Positions 1 to 9,173 of a stretch of 64,000 bases of DNA are shown here, piece after piece. Both the position numbers and the translations under genes were made by a program. Below the pieces are notes generated by a model. That model had not been told where the DNA came from. It ran no database searches and saw only the letters and a program-made list of their open reading frames with translations. Source of the DNA: Deltaproteobacteria bacterium (lineage in GTDB: Bacteria > Desulfobacterota > DSM-4660 > Desulfatiglandales > HGW-15); the NCBI GenBank assembly GCA_019310525.1, contig JAFDEE010000012.1:62001-126000 (forward strand), given 5' to 3'. How positions within the stretch are numbered: the first letter of the stretch is position 1; the number at the start of each line of letters is the position of its first letter.

Positions 1-149
1 TGACTTGCCCTGAATCTTCCGTGTAATCTCACGGGACGAAATTCGGCTCGGGTCTCCTCTTTTGACCCGGGCGATCAATCTCCAGGATTGTTTTGAAAAA
101 CACCCGTTGGGCCATCTTGAACGATCCCGTTCAGAAGGAAAGATAAAGG

Positions 150-1439
150 ATGGTGACAAGAGACTATGAATTCCTCCCTGCAATGCTCTTTGCCGATGGG
201 GAGGGCCGCATATATGATCACCCCCATTTACGGATGGTGGGGTTTTCCGGGGACACCCCCTGTCTCCCGGAAAGGGAGGACCTGGTTCTTCTACCTGAAT
301 TCAGCAAACTCTTCTTCCTCCCGAAATGCCCTCCCTTGGGGCTGAACCCCGACACGGGGAAAATCGAGGTTGTGCGGGAGACCGAGATAGAAGGTAAAAA
401 CGCACCTTGCTTTGCCGTCGCCGCCTTTCTGGAACCCGGAATGGTCCGCACACATCTCCCCGCCGCGGATTACCGGGCCAAGGATTACGTACTCCCCATG
501 TGGGCCTATACCGCCGTAGGATTCAAGGATGATCGATACTGGGCCTCGGCCTTCAGGATCGAGTATAACCATCGCTGGGATCCCCGCCGTTATGACGACC
601 TTGAGCTTGTCCCGGCCATCGAGTCTTTTCAAAATAAATACCCCGCAGGCCCCCTGACCCGGCATCTGATTGACTGCGCCACCCTGAATCACTGCTTTGC
701 GGCCAAGAACCTCTTCATGAAACGATGGGAAGCCCCCCTCCCCGTCAGCCGCACCTGTAACGCAGAGTGTCTGGGTTGTCTTTCCCTTCAAGGTTATGGC
801 TCCTGCGAGGCGTCCCACCACCGCATTTCCTTCCGCCCCTCCAGGGAAGAGATCGTGGATCTGGCCGTTCGCCACCTCGAGGAAGCCCCCGACGCCATCG
901 TGAGCTTCGGTCAGGGATGTGAAGGGGAACCCCTTATGGAATACCGGCTCATCGCGGAAAGCATCCGCGAGATTCGGAGACGCACCGGGAAGGGCACCAT
1001 CAACCTCAACACTAATGGATCCAGGCCCGAGCGGGTCCGGGAAATCGCCCGAAGCGGCCTGGACTCGATCCGGATCAGCCTGTGCAGCGCGAGGCCGGAG
1101 GTCTACCGGGCCTACACCCGGCCAAGGGGCTTCGATTTCGAGGATGTCCTCCAATCCATCTCCCTATCCCGGGAAATGGGCCTCTACACCATGGTCAATT
1201 ACCTGGTCTTCCCGGGGATAAGCGACCAGGAAGAGGAACTTACCGCCCTCGAGAAACTGGTGGAAAGAACGGGGGTCCAATTCATCCACTTGAAAAACCT
1301 GTGCATAGACCCGGAACTTTATCTAAGAAGCATACCCAGAACGGATTCACCCGCCATGGGTATGAGGCAGCTGGCAGGAATTGTTAAGAAAAATTTACCG
1401 GAAGTCGAGTTGGGGTATTTCAATCGGGCCGTAAGGTGA
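150..1439 (+). CDS. radical SAM domain protein
   Basis: A 429-residue protein with a radical SAM core in its second half. The [4Fe-4S]/SAM motif is CxxxCxxC with Cys203, Cys207 and Cys210, followed by a typical barrel (conserved GxGE-like 'GQGCEGEP' near 255 and a 'NTNG' strand near 287). The first 190 residues form a separate domain that I do not recognise. The start is an ATG with an upstream AAGGAAAG ribosome-binding site. It stands alone, with a diverged repeat element behind it, so context gives no substrate. I see no extra cysteine clusters of the SPASM type. The family is sure; the reaction is unknown. Confidence 0.85.
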   Translation: MVTRDYEFLPAMLFADGEGRIYDHPHLRMVGFSGDTPCLPEREDLVLLPEFSKLFFLPKCPPLGLNPDTGKIEVVRETEIEGKNAPCFAVAAFLEPGMVRTHLPAADYRAKDYVLPMWAYTAVGFKDDRYWASAFRIEYNHRWDPRRYDDLELVPAIESFQNKYPAGPLTRHLIDCATLNHCFAAKNLFMKRWEAPLPVSRTCNAECLGCLSLQGYGSCEASHHRISFRPSREEIVDLAVRHLEEAPDAIVSFGQGCEGEPLMEYRLIAESIREIRRRTGKGTINLNTNGSRPERVREIARSGLDSIRISLCSARPEVYRAYTRPRGFDFEDVLQSISLSREMGLYTMVNYLVFPGISDQEEELTALEKLVERTGVQFIHLKNLCIDPELYLRSIPRTDSPAMGMRQLAGIVKKNLPEVELGYFNRAVR

Positions 1440-1449
1440 GATGCTTATC

Positions 1450-1646
1450 GAGACCCTTGAAATAACCAGGCCGTGAGACCGGAAACGAGGGAAAGACCCC
1501 CATGCCCCTTCAGTGGATATTCAAAATACTTCAATGTATGGTGCCTCTACCGCTTTGTATCCTAAACGGAGCGGTTGAAATTTCCGTGTTCCATTCCTGG
1601 CCGGAGACTTGATCTTGAACAAAATTGAACGTTTTTCAAAGGCCTC
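1450..1646 (-). repeat. diverged family-A inverted-repeat element
   Basis: This fills the gap between the radical SAM gene and purD. Read on the minus strand it starts GAGGCCTTTGAAAAACG and continues TCAATTTTG-TCAAG, then AATTTCAACC and ATACATT-AAGTATTTTGA, in the same order as the element at 62564-62707. The other end reads GAGACCCTTGAAATAACC. It is longer and more diverged than the other copies, and its flanks show no duplication, so I take it as an old copy. A 20-base piece (1454-1473) recurs exactly at 43688-43707. Confidence 0.6.
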
Positions 1647-1652
1647 ATTGTT

Positions 1653-3011
1653 TCATAAGCCGATCGTCTTCCGATACCGCATACAGTTCTTGCCCTCGTT
1701 GTTGTGGTCCGCGAAGGTGAGTTTTTCAATGTTTCGGTAGGCCTTTTTTCGGGCATCCTCCAGAGTGGAATCGCCGGCGATCACATGGAGGACCCTTCCC
1801 CCGAAGGTCACCAGCCCCTTTTCGGGGTCTTCGTCGACCCCGGCGAAATAGACGGCGACTCCCTTTTCCAGATCCTCGAGACCCAGGATCTTGTGTCCCT
1901 TTCCATACCTGCCGGGGTAGCCCTTGTTCCATCCCCGGGAGGCCTTGGACCGACCCTCCATGGCGATCACGTCCACATAATATTGCTTGTTCCAGACCTG
2001 CCGCACGGTGTCCAGGGTGCCTTCCCAGACCGCCGTCCCGATTTCGAACAGATCCGTGCTGAGTTTCCGGGCCAGGACTTCCCACTCAGGGTCTCCATGC
2101 CTAACATTGATCTCGAATACCTCAAGATTGTCGTAAGGATCGAGGTTCAAGCCGAAGTAGACAACCCCTTTGTAGGCCCACCCCAGATCGTTGTAAATCG
2201 CGTTGACCGTCGGGTTGACGATCTCCTTAACGATTCGGTTGACCAGCCAGGGGCTGACCAGCTTATGGGGGCAATAGCAGCCGGTTCCCCCCGTGTTCAA
2301 ATTCCCTCCGAATTTCGCTATGGATTCCGTGTCATCGGGATCAAAGGCCGGCTTGTAGTCCTGGGCGAACATCTTGAGGGGCATGACATGTTCCCCGTCC
2401 AGATAAGCGAAAAAGGAGATCTCGGTCCCGTACTTGCGCTCCTCGATGACCACCCGGTTCCCGGAATCCCCGAAGGCCCTCTCGACCATGATCCGCTCCA
2501 CGGCCGCCTCGGCATCCGGGACGTCCTCACATACGATGGCCCCCTTGCCGGCGGCCAGCCCATTGGCCTTGACCACCACCTGGTACCCGATGTTGCGTAC
2601 ATAGGCCTTGGCCTCGGCCGGGTCATCAAAGACACGGTACTCGGGCTTGGGGACACCGATACGCGTGAGCAGATCATCGGTGAAGGCCCTATCAGCCTCC
2701 AGGCGTACATATTCCTTTTTTGGGCCTACGGTTCGAATCCCTTTCTCGTTCAGGACATCGATCAGGCCTTCACCCAGCGGATTTTCACTGCCAACATCCA
2801 CGAGGTCGATCTTCTTCTCTTTGCAAAATTCAGCGACGGCCCCGAAATCCTCAAGCCTCACCACCTCGATTAGTTTCCTTTTTCCCTTGGGCGTATAAAG
2901 AACTCCAGGGTTACCCGGGACCAGGTAAACTTTGTCCACATGCTGACTGTCGGCATAGCTGTCCGCCAGGCAGTGGTCCCTTCCTCCTGAACCGTAAACC
3001 AATACTTTCAT
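1653..3011 (-). CDS. purD: phosphoribosylamine-glycine ligase (GARS), divergent
   Basis: The protein is an ATP-grasp enzyme of 452 residues that would join phosphoribosylamine and glycine in purine synthesis. It has the N-terminal GSGGRDHCL motif (usually GSGGREHAL), the NPG loop, the ATP-grasp segment VVKANGLAAGKGA near 150, the GTEISFFAYLDG strand and the metal-binding FEINVRHGDPE (usually FNVRFGDPE). Length is close to the usual 420-440. The substitutions in several signature motifs mark it as a divergent PurD, possibly a paralogue with a shifted substrate. It is a single gene with no purine genes beside it. A G-rich ribosome-binding site precedes the ATG. Confidence 0.82.
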   Translation of the reverse strand: MKVLVYGSGGRDHCLADSYADSQHVDKVYLVPGNPGVLYTPKGKRKLIEVVRLEDFGAVAEFCKEKKIDLVDVGSENPLGEGLIDVLNEKGIRTVGPKKEYVRLEADRAFTDDLLTRIGVPKPEYRVFDDPAEAKAYVRNIGYQVVVKANGLAAGKGAIVCEDVPDAEAAVERIMVERAFGDSGNRVVIEERKYGTEISFFAYLDGEHVMPLKMFAQDYKPAFDPDDTESIAKFGGNLNTGGTGCYCPHKLVSPWLVNRIVKEIVNPTVNAIYNDLGWAYKGVVYFGLNLDPYDNLEVFEINVRHGDPEWEVLARKLSTDLFEIGTAVWEGTLDTVRQVWNKQYYVDVIAMEGRSKASRGWNKGYPGRYGKGHKILGLEDLEKGVAVYFAGVDEDPEKGLVTFGGRVLHVIAGDSTLEDARKKAYRNIEKLTFADHNNEGKNCMRYRKTIGL

Positions 3012-3488
3012 TATATTACCCCCGTAAAAATGAAACGGATTCCGGGGAGTATAGGAAAGTGGAAATGGGGTGTCAAGGATCGGCGAGGACTCTCTTCTCC
3101 ACGGGCCCGGACGGTTGAAGTATCCGGGCCTGGGCGTTCCCTGGGTCCAGGGACCTTCTCCGATTATGGAGGATTCCGGGAAGCAGGTATTTTATATTGT
3201 CAAATGATCCAACTTGCGCTTTAATAATGGATACTTAAATGTGTTCCGGTTATTGTTTTCAAATTTTCCTCTTGTTTGCGGCTTTGCCCATCTCATCTGG
3301 TCCGGATTCTGATATTTTCATCTATCGGGGGATCCTTTTCCGGCCCGGGGAGGGGAAAACCAGCCTTTTCCCTCAAAGAGACATCTTTGCGGGTTGATGG
3401 GAAAATGCTCCTTGGACGGACACTGAGCCATTGGGGAAATTTCTTTTCTGCTGCTATTCCAGGGGCTCCAGGCACTCTAGGAGGAACC
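3012..3488. other. intergenic region between purD and the lipoprotein gene
   Basis: The two genes diverge from here. I see a short GC-rich hairpin near 3139-3155 and the promoter candidate listed separately. The reading frame of the downstream gene stays open upstream to 3276, but that part has no ribosome-binding site and does not look like protein. I see no other gene. Confidence 0.5.
3197..3225 (+). promoter_or_regulatory. sigma-70-type promoter candidate
   Basis: TTGTCA (3197-3202) and TTTAAT (3220-3225) are separated by 17 bases in an A/T-rich stretch upstream of the lipoprotein-coaBC-udg-nfeD run. The leader would be about 255 bases. This is a motif match only. Confidence 0.35.
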
Positions 3489-4352
3489 ATGAATATGATG
3501 CTGCACAAAGCAAGGTTGTTTCCCTTGTTTTTCGCGCTGATTTCTTTTCTCTTCCTGTTTCCCGGGTGTTCGAAGGATGAACAGGCGCCTCCTCCCGAGC
3601 AGAGGCAGAAGGTCACGGGCCTGATCAAGAGACCGATTCAGAAACCTCCGGAAGAAAAAGGGACAGGCCGGAATGAAGACAAGTCCCTGGACTCAGGATC
3701 CAACTTCCAAGAGGAAGGGGACATCTCCCGTGACAAGCCCGCCGAACCGGTTGCTGAGGCGGGGCCCTCCAAGGATGGGGGATCGAAGCCCCCGGAACCT
3801 GAATCCGGAGAAGCCTTCCCTTCCGCTGGAGAAAATGCGGCAGGGTATTATGTGGTCAGGAAAGGTGATACACTCAAAGGGATAGCCGGCAGGAACGATG
3901 TTTACGGGGATCCCTTGAAATGGCCGGTCCTTTACCGATTCAACAGGGATCGACTCGCTTTTGTCGGTCCGGATGAAACAGCGCCGGAGAAGAAACTCCG
4001 GGAAGGACTTCGACTCAAAATCCCCCGCCGGGAAGAGGGCCGGAAAAGGACTGAGCGGCGGTGGATCATCAACGTCCTTTCCTCCAGGCGCGAAGCGGAA
4101 ATAATTCCTTCCGCCCTCAGGCTCATCAGGGAAGGATATCCCGTCTATCTCACCCGTGCCGAGGTAAAGGGAGAGGAATGGATCAGGCTCCGGGTGGGGT
4201 TTTATCGGAGCAAAAAAGAAGCGCAGGCCGAAAGTAAAAAAATCAAGGCGATGTTGCAATTTGGGGATTTGTGGGTTACGAAGGTCAGCACGGCCGAACT
4301 TGAAGAATTCGCAGGATACCAGGAAAACGATCGGGAGAACTCCTTACAATGA
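3489..4352 (+). CDS. LysM and SPOR domain lipoprotein
   Basis: A 287-residue secreted lipoprotein. A hydrophobic signal ends in a lipobox with Cys27. Then comes a Pro/Glu/Lys-rich, probably disordered linker (about 30-115), a LysM domain (about 119-178, starting YYVVRKGDTLKGIA) and a SPOR-like repeat domain (about 191-275). LysM and SPOR domains both bind peptidoglycan, SPOR preferring stem-peptide-free strands at division sites, so it probably acts on the periplasmic wall. I chose ATG 3489 because an AGGAGG site lies just upstream and the signal peptide begins there. Its stop overlaps the coaBC start (ATGA), so the two are translationally coupled. Confidence 0.82.
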   Translation: MNMMLHKARLFPLFFALISFLFLFPGCSKDEQAPPPEQRQKVTGLIKRPIQKPPEEKGTGRNEDKSLDSGSNFQEEGDISRDKPAEPVAEAGPSKDGGSKPPEPESGEAFPSAGENAAGYYVVRKGDTLKGIAGRNDVYGDPLKWPVLYRFNRDRLAFVGPDETAPEKKLREGLRLKIPRREEGRKRTERRWIINVLSSRREAEIIPSALRLIREGYPVYLTRAEVKGEEWIRLRVGFYRSKKEAQAESKKIKAMLQFGDLWVTKVSTAELEEFAGYQENDRENSLQ

Positions 4353-5551
4353 TGAAAGGCAGAAGGATCGTGGTGGGGGTCACCGGGGGAATCGCCGCTT
4401 ACAAGGCTGCGGAATTGGTCCGCCTGCTGGTCAAGGCGGGGGCGGATACCCGGGTGGCCATGACGGCCCACGCAACCAGGTTCATCACCCCTCTTACCTT
4501 TGAGGCCCTATCGGGGCATCGGGTCGTCTGGGACATGTGGGGCCGTGAGACCAAACCCCTGGATCATATCCAATGGGGCCAGGAAGCGGACCTCGTGGTC
4601 ATAGCCCCGGCCACGGCCGACTTTATCGCCAAGATGGCCCACGGCTTGGGAGACGATTTCCTCTCCTCCATGATCCTTGCCGCAACGGCCCGGATCCTGG
4701 TCTGCCCCTCCATGAATACCCGGATGTTCCAGAATCCCGTGGTTCAGGATAACCTGCTGTCCCTTCGGAACCGAGGATACCATGTCATGGCACCCGGAGA
4801 AGGAGAACTGGCCTGCGGGACCGAAGGGCCGGGGAGACTGCCCGAGCCCACCGAGATCCTGGAACAGATCGAGGCCTTGGTCCGGGGAAAAGATCTCGAA
4901 GGTCTCAGGGTCCTGGTAACGGCGGGCCCCACCCAGGAACCCATCGATCCGGTCCGTTATATCACCAACCGCTCCAGCGGAAAGATGGGTTATGCCGTTG
5001 CAAAGGTCGCCGCTCAAAGGGGGGCCGAGGTGACCCTGGTGAGCGGTCCCTGCGATTTGAAACCGCCGGTCGGCGTCCGGCTTCATCGGGTCCGGACCAC
5101 TGAGGAAATGCGGCGGGCCGTCTTGAAGGAGAGGCCGGGGGTCGACGTAATCATAAAGGCGGCTGCTGTTCTCGATTACAAGCCCAGGGAGATGTCCAGA
5201 CAGAAGATAAAAAAGGAGAACGGGACCCCATCCCTCGATCTGGTATGCACCCCGGATATCCTGGCGGAACTGGGAAAAACAAAGGACACTCCCCCGTGTA
5301 TTCTCGTGGGCTTTGCGGCCGAGACGGAAGATCTCCTGGCCCATGCCTCCCGGAAATTGAACCAAAAAAACCTCGACCTCATCGTGGCCAATGACGTAAC
5401 CAGAAAGGACGCCGGGTTCGACGCGGATACCAACCAGGTCAAGATTCTTTATCGGGACGGACACACGGAAGATCTGCCCCTGATGAACAAAGAGGATGTA
5501 GCTGATCATATCCTGGACAGCGTGAAGATGTTATGGAAGAAGGAAGCCTGA
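4349..5551 (+). CDS. coaBC: bifunctional phosphopantothenoylcysteine decarboxylase / phosphopantothenate-cysteine ligase
   Basis: 400 residues, the usual length of CoaBC (Dfp). The N-terminal flavoprotein half (1-190) decarboxylates phosphopantothenoylcysteine: it starts GVTGGIAAYKAAEL and has the PSMNTRMF motif (canonical PxMN) and a later active-site cysteine. The C-terminal half (from about 190) has the CoaB signature TAGPTQEPIDPVR with NRSSGKMG and the KAAAVLDY loop; it adds cysteine to phosphopantothenate. Together they make two steps of coenzyme A synthesis. It overlaps the gene before by 4 bases and the next by 19, so it belongs to one transcript with both. Confidence 0.95.
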   Translation: MMKGRRIVVGVTGGIAAYKAAELVRLLVKAGADTRVAMTAHATRFITPLTFEALSGHRVVWDMWGRETKPLDHIQWGQEADLVVIAPATADFIAKMAHGLGDDFLSSMILAATARILVCPSMNTRMFQNPVVQDNLLSLRNRGYHVMAPGEGELACGTEGPGRLPEPTEILEQIEALVRGKDLEGLRVLVTAGPTQEPIDPVRYITNRSSGKMGYAVAKVAAQRGAEVTLVSGPCDLKPPVGVRLHRVRTTEEMRRAVLKERPGVDVIIKAAAVLDYKPREMSRQKIKKENGTPSLDLVCTPDILAELGKTKDTPPCILVGFAAETEDLLAHASRKLNQKNLDLIVANDVTRKDAGFDADTNQVKILYRDGHTEDLPLMNKEDVADHILDSVKMLWKKEA

Positions 5552-6267
5552 CCCCCCGGGAAGAACTCAGGGAAATCGTGACCCAGTTGAAAAACCTGCT
5601 GACCTTTGACCATGACCTGGGACTCGATGCCCCGCCCCTCTCCGAGGCCTCACTGTCCTACCTGGAAAAGGGGCCCTCCATGGCAGGATCCCTTGAAACC
5701 CTCAAGGAAGCCGTCATGGATTGCAGGCGTTGCAGGCTTTCCCAAAGCAGGACCCAGCCCGTGTTCGGCGAGGGAGACCCCCGGGCGCAACTGGTGTTCG
5801 TGGGGGAAGCCCCGGGAAAGGACGAAGATCTGAGCGGACGGCCCTTTGTCGGGGAGGCCGGGAGACTGCTTACGAGGATCATAGAAAAAGGGATGAACCT
5901 GAAGAGAGAAGAAGTCTATATCTGCAACGTGGTCAAGTGCCGCCCCCCTGGAAACCGGGATCCCCAGAGAGATGAAATCGAGACCTGTCTGCCCTTCCTG
6001 GAAAAACAGATCCGCCTGATCCGGCCGAAGGTGATTTGCACTTTGGGTCGAATCGCGGCCAAGAGCCTGCTGGGGAGGGAGTTCCGGATCAAAGCCGAAA
6101 GGGGGAAATGGCAATCCTTTATGGGGATTCCACTCATGCCCACCTTTCACCCCTCCTATATCCTGAGAAAACCGGAAATGGAAAAAACCTTGAAAGGCAT
6201 GGTATGGTCGGACATCCAGGCGGTGATGAAACGGCTGGGATTGGAGGTCAGGAAGAATGCGCAATAG
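5533..6267 (+). CDS. family 4 uracil-DNA glycosylase
   Basis: 244 residues. It removes uracil from DNA and carries an iron-sulfur cluster. The N-terminal 60 residues are a variable tail; the core begins with CRRCRL (two cluster cysteines), then VFGEGDP, the water-activating loop GEAPGKDEDLSGRPFVG, VVKCRPPGNRDP with EIETC giving the other two cysteines, and the C-terminal HPSYILRKPE motif. This set is diagnostic for the family-4 enzymes first known from thermophiles. The ATG at 5533 lies inside the end of coaBC without a clear ribosome-binding site, which suggests coupled translation. Confidence 0.93.
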   Translation: MEEGSLTPREELREIVTQLKNLLTFDHDLGLDAPPLSEASLSYLEKGPSMAGSLETLKEAVMDCRRCRLSQSRTQPVFGEGDPRAQLVFVGEAPGKDEDLSGRPFVGEAGRLLTRIIEKGMNLKREEVYICNVVKCRPPGNRDPQRDEIETCLPFLEKQIRLIRPKVICTLGRIAAKSLLGREFRIKAERGKWQSFMGIPLMPTFHPSYILRKPEMEKTLKGMVWSDIQAVMKRLGLEVRKNAQ

Positions 6268-7603
6268 GCGTTACGGCTTTATTATGCTCTCCGGGATGAT
6301 CCTTCTCGCAGGCCTTGCCCTGTTGTGGGGCTTCACGACCCAACCTGCCCGCTGCGGGGAACGGGAGGCCCTGATTCTTGATCTTGAGGGTCCCATCAGT
6401 CCAGCCAGCGCCTCTTTTCTCACCAGGGGCCTGAGCGAGGCCGAGGAAAGGGATGCCGCTCTTGTTGTCGTGCGGCTGGATACTCCGGGGGGGTTGGGTT
6501 CATCCATGCGGACCATGGTGAAGGCTATCCTGAATTCTCCTGTCCCGGTGGTCGTCTATGTCGCCCCGAGGGGGGCGGGGGCAGCCTCGGCCGGCGTGCT
6601 GGTGACCATCTCCGCCCACGTGGCCGCCATGGCGCCGGGGACCAACATAGGCGCGGCCCACCCTGTAAGCGCCGGAGGCAAGGACATTGAAAAGACCATG
6701 TCCGAGAAGGTGGTCAACGACATGGCCTCTTATGCCAGGGGCATCGCGAAAGACAAGGGCAGGAATTCGGAGTGGGTCGAGAAGGCCATCAGGGAAAGTG
6801 TTTCCATCACCGCAGACGAGGCCGTAAAAAAGGGTGTGGTGGATCTAGTGGCGGAGAACCTGGATGAACTCTTACGGCTGATCGACGGTCGGGAGGTGCT
6901 CGTCAAAGGGCAGAAAATCACCTTGCAGACCGGTGACCTTGTGAAAACCTATTATCGTACCGGATGGAGGGACCGGGTCCTTCGAACCATCAGCGACCCG
7001 AACATCGCCTACCTCCTCATGATGATCGGGATGGCGGGCCTCTTCATGGAAATCTACTATCCCGGTGCCATTTTCCCTGGGGTCATCGGCGCCATCTCCC
7101 TCATCTTGGCCTTTTACTCGTTTCAAACCCTGCCGGTCAATTACGCTGGGGTGCTCCTGATCCTTCTGGCCGTCGTGCTCTTTATCGCAGAGATCAAGGT
7201 GACCAGTTATGGTTTCCTCTCATTGGGGGGGCTGTCATCTTTGGTGTTGGGTTCCATCATGCTCTTTGACGATGTCAAGGTATCCTTGACATATCTGATT
7301 CCCACCGTGGCCCTCATAGGGGGATTTTTCGTGTTGGCCTCCACCCTGGCCTTCCGCGCCCAGTTCTCCAAACCGAAGAGCGGGAAGGAAGGGCTCATCG
7401 GGGAGGTAGGGATCGTGAAAAAAAGGATCGACCCCGAGGGATTAGTGTTTGTCCATGGGGAATACTGGCGGGCGGCCAGCAGGGATCCCATCGAATCGGG
7501 GAAAAAGGTGATCGTGGAGGGAATGGAAGGCCTGGTGCTGGAGGTAAAGGAGATCGGAGAGGAAAATTTCTCCCGGGGGCCTTCCAAGAGCGGGAGAAGC
7601 TGA
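6257..7603 (+). CDS. NfeD-type membrane-bound serine protease (ClpP class)
   Basis: 448 residues. A signal/anchor (about 7-27) is followed by a ClpP-like protease domain with the AASAGVLV motif carrying the likely catalytic serine. Four or so membrane segments lie between about 245 and 375, and a C-terminal OB-fold NfeD domain from about 380. In the characterised family the enzyme is a Ser/Lys dyad protease that cuts the C-terminus of the partner stomatin-like protein. That partner is the next gene, so the pair is the conserved nfeD-slipin module. It overlaps udg by 11 bases. Confidence 0.92.
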   Translation: MRNRRYGFIMLSGMILLAGLALLWGFTTQPARCGEREALILDLEGPISPASASFLTRGLSEAEERDAALVVVRLDTPGGLGSSMRTMVKAILNSPVPVVVYVAPRGAGAASAGVLVTISAHVAAMAPGTNIGAAHPVSAGGKDIEKTMSEKVVNDMASYARGIAKDKGRNSEWVEKAIRESVSITADEAVKKGVVDLVAENLDELLRLIDGREVLVKGQKITLQTGDLVKTYYRTGWRDRVLRTISDPNIAYLLMMIGMAGLFMEIYYPGAIFPGVIGAISLILAFYSFQTLPVNYAGVLLILLAVVLFIAEIKVTSYGFLSLGGLSSLVLGSIMLFDDVKVSLTYLIPTVALIGGFFVLASTLAFRAQFSKPKSGKEGLIGEVGIVKKRIDPEGLVFVHGEYWRAASRDPIESGKKVIVEGMEGLVLEVKEIGEENFSRGPSKSGRS

Positions 7604-7669
7604 GGGATTTTCAAGGCTTCCCGCCTTGATCAAAACCCATGATTCCATTCGGGAGAAGGAGGGAAAGAG

Positions 7670-8422
7670 ATGCCTTTTTTGGTGTTTATTATCGTACTCG
7701 TTGTCCTGTTCCTCTGGTCGGCGATCAAGATCCTCAAGGAATATGAACGGGGAGTGATCTTCAGGCTGGGACGTGTCATCAGGACCAAGGGACCGGGGCT
7801 CATCATTCTCATCCCCATCATTGATAAGATGGTCAAGGTCAGCCTGCGCCTGGTGGCCATGGATGTCCCCCCGCAGGACGTCATTACACGGGACAACGTC
7901 TCCATCAAGGTCAACGCAGTGATTTATTTCCGGGTCATGGATCCGACCAAGGCCACCATCGAGGTGGAAAACTACCTCTTTGCTACTTCCCAGCTGGCTC
8001 AGACCACCCTTCGAAGCGTTTGCGGACAGGTGGAACTGGATGATTTGCTCTCCGAAAGAGAGAAGATCAACACAGAACTTCAAAGCATCCTTGACCACCA
8101 TACGGATCCTTGGGGGATCAAGGTGACCACTGTGGAGGTCAAGCACATCGATCTTCCCCAGGAGATGCAGCGGGCCATGGCCAAGCAGGCCGAGGCGGAA
8201 AGAGAGAGAAGGGCCAAGGTGATAAACGCCGAGGGGGAATATCAGGCGGCGGACCGTCTGGCTCAGGCCGCGGGAATCATCCAAAAATATCCCGAGGCCT
8301 TGCAGTTGAGGTATCTGCAGACTTTAAGGGAAATCGCCTCTGAGAACAATTCGACGACCCTGTTCCCCATTCCCATAGATCTTCTCGCCCCGTTTATCAA
8401 AAAAAGTGAGGGGAAAGCTTAG
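7670..8422 (+). CDS. slipin (stomatin/prohibitin-like SPFH protein)
   Basis: 250 residues: one N-terminal membrane hairpin (about 1-18), then the SPFH domain ([14 protein letters not shown] is the family hallmark) and a C-terminal coiled coil rich in Ala, Glu and Arg (about 175-220). Such proteins oligomerise on the inner membrane and organise microdomains. The paired NfeD protease sits 66 bases upstream. The start has an AAAGAG site just before it. Confidence 0.93.
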   Translation: MPFLVFIIVLVVLFLWSAIKILKEYERGVIFRLGRVIRTKGPGLIILIPIIDKMVKVSLRLVAMDVPPQDVITRDNVSIKVNAVIYFRVMDPTKATIEVENYLFATSQLAQTTLRSVCGQVELDDLLSEREKINTELQSILDHHTDPWGIKVTTVEVKHIDLPQEMQRAMAKQAEAERERRAKVINAEGEYQAADRLAQAAGIIQKYPEALQLRYLQTLREIASENNSTTLFPIPIDLLAPFIKKSEGKA

Positions 8423-8452
8423 GTCTTTCGAGGCTATAATGAGAGCAAACTT

Positions 8453-8601
8453 CTATCGGCTGAAGCCGATAGCTTTAGGGGTCAAGGGGCCAAGTGAAAT
8501 GCCCAGAGGCAGGCTTGGAAGGCTCAACCAACCACTTGAACCCTTGGATCCTTGGACCCTATTATTAAAACGATCAAACCAAAATCTTCGCCTGAAGGCG
8601 A
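8453..8601. repeat. two short TGAA-loop hairpins between slipin and the Rho-N gene
   Basis: CTATCGGCTGAAGCCGATAG (8453-8472) is a perfect 8-bp stem with a TGAA loop, and TCGCCTGAAGGCGA (8588-8601) is a smaller hairpin with the same loop. Between them lies a run of short related words (CTTGAACC, CTTGGATC, CTTGGACC). The first may weakly end transcription after slipin, but its T tail is only three bases. No gene is visible in 8423-8670. Confidence 0.45.
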
Positions 8602-8670
8602 GGGATTCTTTTCCATTCCCGGATTGGAACATTAAACAGACCATGGTAGAAAGGAGTGATTCAAAGTCTC

Positions 8671-9066
8671 ATGGATGAAGAAATCAAACAGGAAGAGACT
8701 CAGGACTCAACCGTTGCCGAAGAACAAAAAGCGGAGACAAGCGAGGAAGAAAAACCCCTGGAAAAGATGACCGCCAAGGAACTTCGGGAAGTGGCCCTCG
8801 GAATCCCGGGCATTACCGGGGTCCACGCCATGAAAAAAGAAGAACTTCTTGCCGCCATCAAGGAAGCCAGAGGAATTGCGGACGAAGAACCGAAGAAAAA
8901 AAAGAAGACAAAATCGACTAAAGAGATCGACGTCCGCCTTTTAAAAAAGAAAATCTCCAGTCTCCGGGAAGAAAAACGCGCGCTTCCCTCGTCTTCCCGA
9001 AAGGAACGCGATATCTTACGAAGACGGATCAACCGCCTTAAAAAGCAGACCCGAAAAGCAGTCTGA
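8671..9066 (+). CDS. Rho N-terminal (SAP-like) domain small charged protein
   Basis: 131 residues, very rich in Glu and Lys. Residues about 32-65 match the Rho N-terminal domain (MTAKELREVALGIPGITGVHAMKKEELLAAI), a helical nucleic-acid-binding module. A poly-Lys stretch and a long basic helix with regular Arg/Lys follow. This suggests a small RNA- or DNA-binding protein, but the function is not known to me. ATG 8671 sits 15 bases after AAAGGAG; a GTG at 8656 directly abuts that site and is less likely. A strong terminator follows at once. Confidence 0.75.
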   Translation: MDEEIKQEETQDSTVAEEQKAETSEEEKPLEKMTAKELREVALGIPGITGVHAMKKEELLAAIKEARGIADEEPKKKKKTKSTKEIDVRLLKKKISSLREEKRALPSSSRKERDILRRRINRLKKQTRKAV

Positions 9067-9096
9067 GGCGGATCCTGGTTGAAAACGGGCGCCCAG

Positions 9097-9138
9097 GCAG
9101 GCCCACGGAAGTGAGGGCTTCACTGGGCCTGCTTTTTT
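9097..9138 (+). terminator. rho-independent terminator after the Rho-N gene
   Basis: GCAGGCCCA (9097-9105) pairs perfectly with TGGGCCTGC (9124-9132), and an inner GTGA/TCAC pair extends the hairpin; TTTTTT follows. This is the clearest intrinsic terminator in the window. It also shows that the long ispD reading frame, open from a GTG at 9111 inside this loop, must start further downstream. Confidence 0.9.
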
Positions 9139-9173
9139 CCCGCTCCCTGGGCGGGCTCGGTGGAGACCCTTTC

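Noticed and set aside
1704-2873. 389-codon open frame antisense to purD
   Set aside because: It mirrors the purD codon pattern on the other strand, is Gly/Pro/Asp/His-rich without any domain, and has no ribosome-binding site. Similar mirror frames lie opposite coaBC, the Tat binding protein, the transhydroxylase alpha subunits, BKACE and glgB; all were dropped for the same reason.
3276-3488. 71-codon N-terminal extension of the LysM/SPOR lipoprotein
   Set aside because: It would bury the lipoprotein signal peptide, and AGGAGG lies at the internal ATG 3489.
9111-9173. N-terminal extension of ispD starting at GTG 9111
   Set aside because: That codon sits in the loop of a strong terminator; the extension has no homology to IspD. 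A GTG with a site at 9174 fits better.
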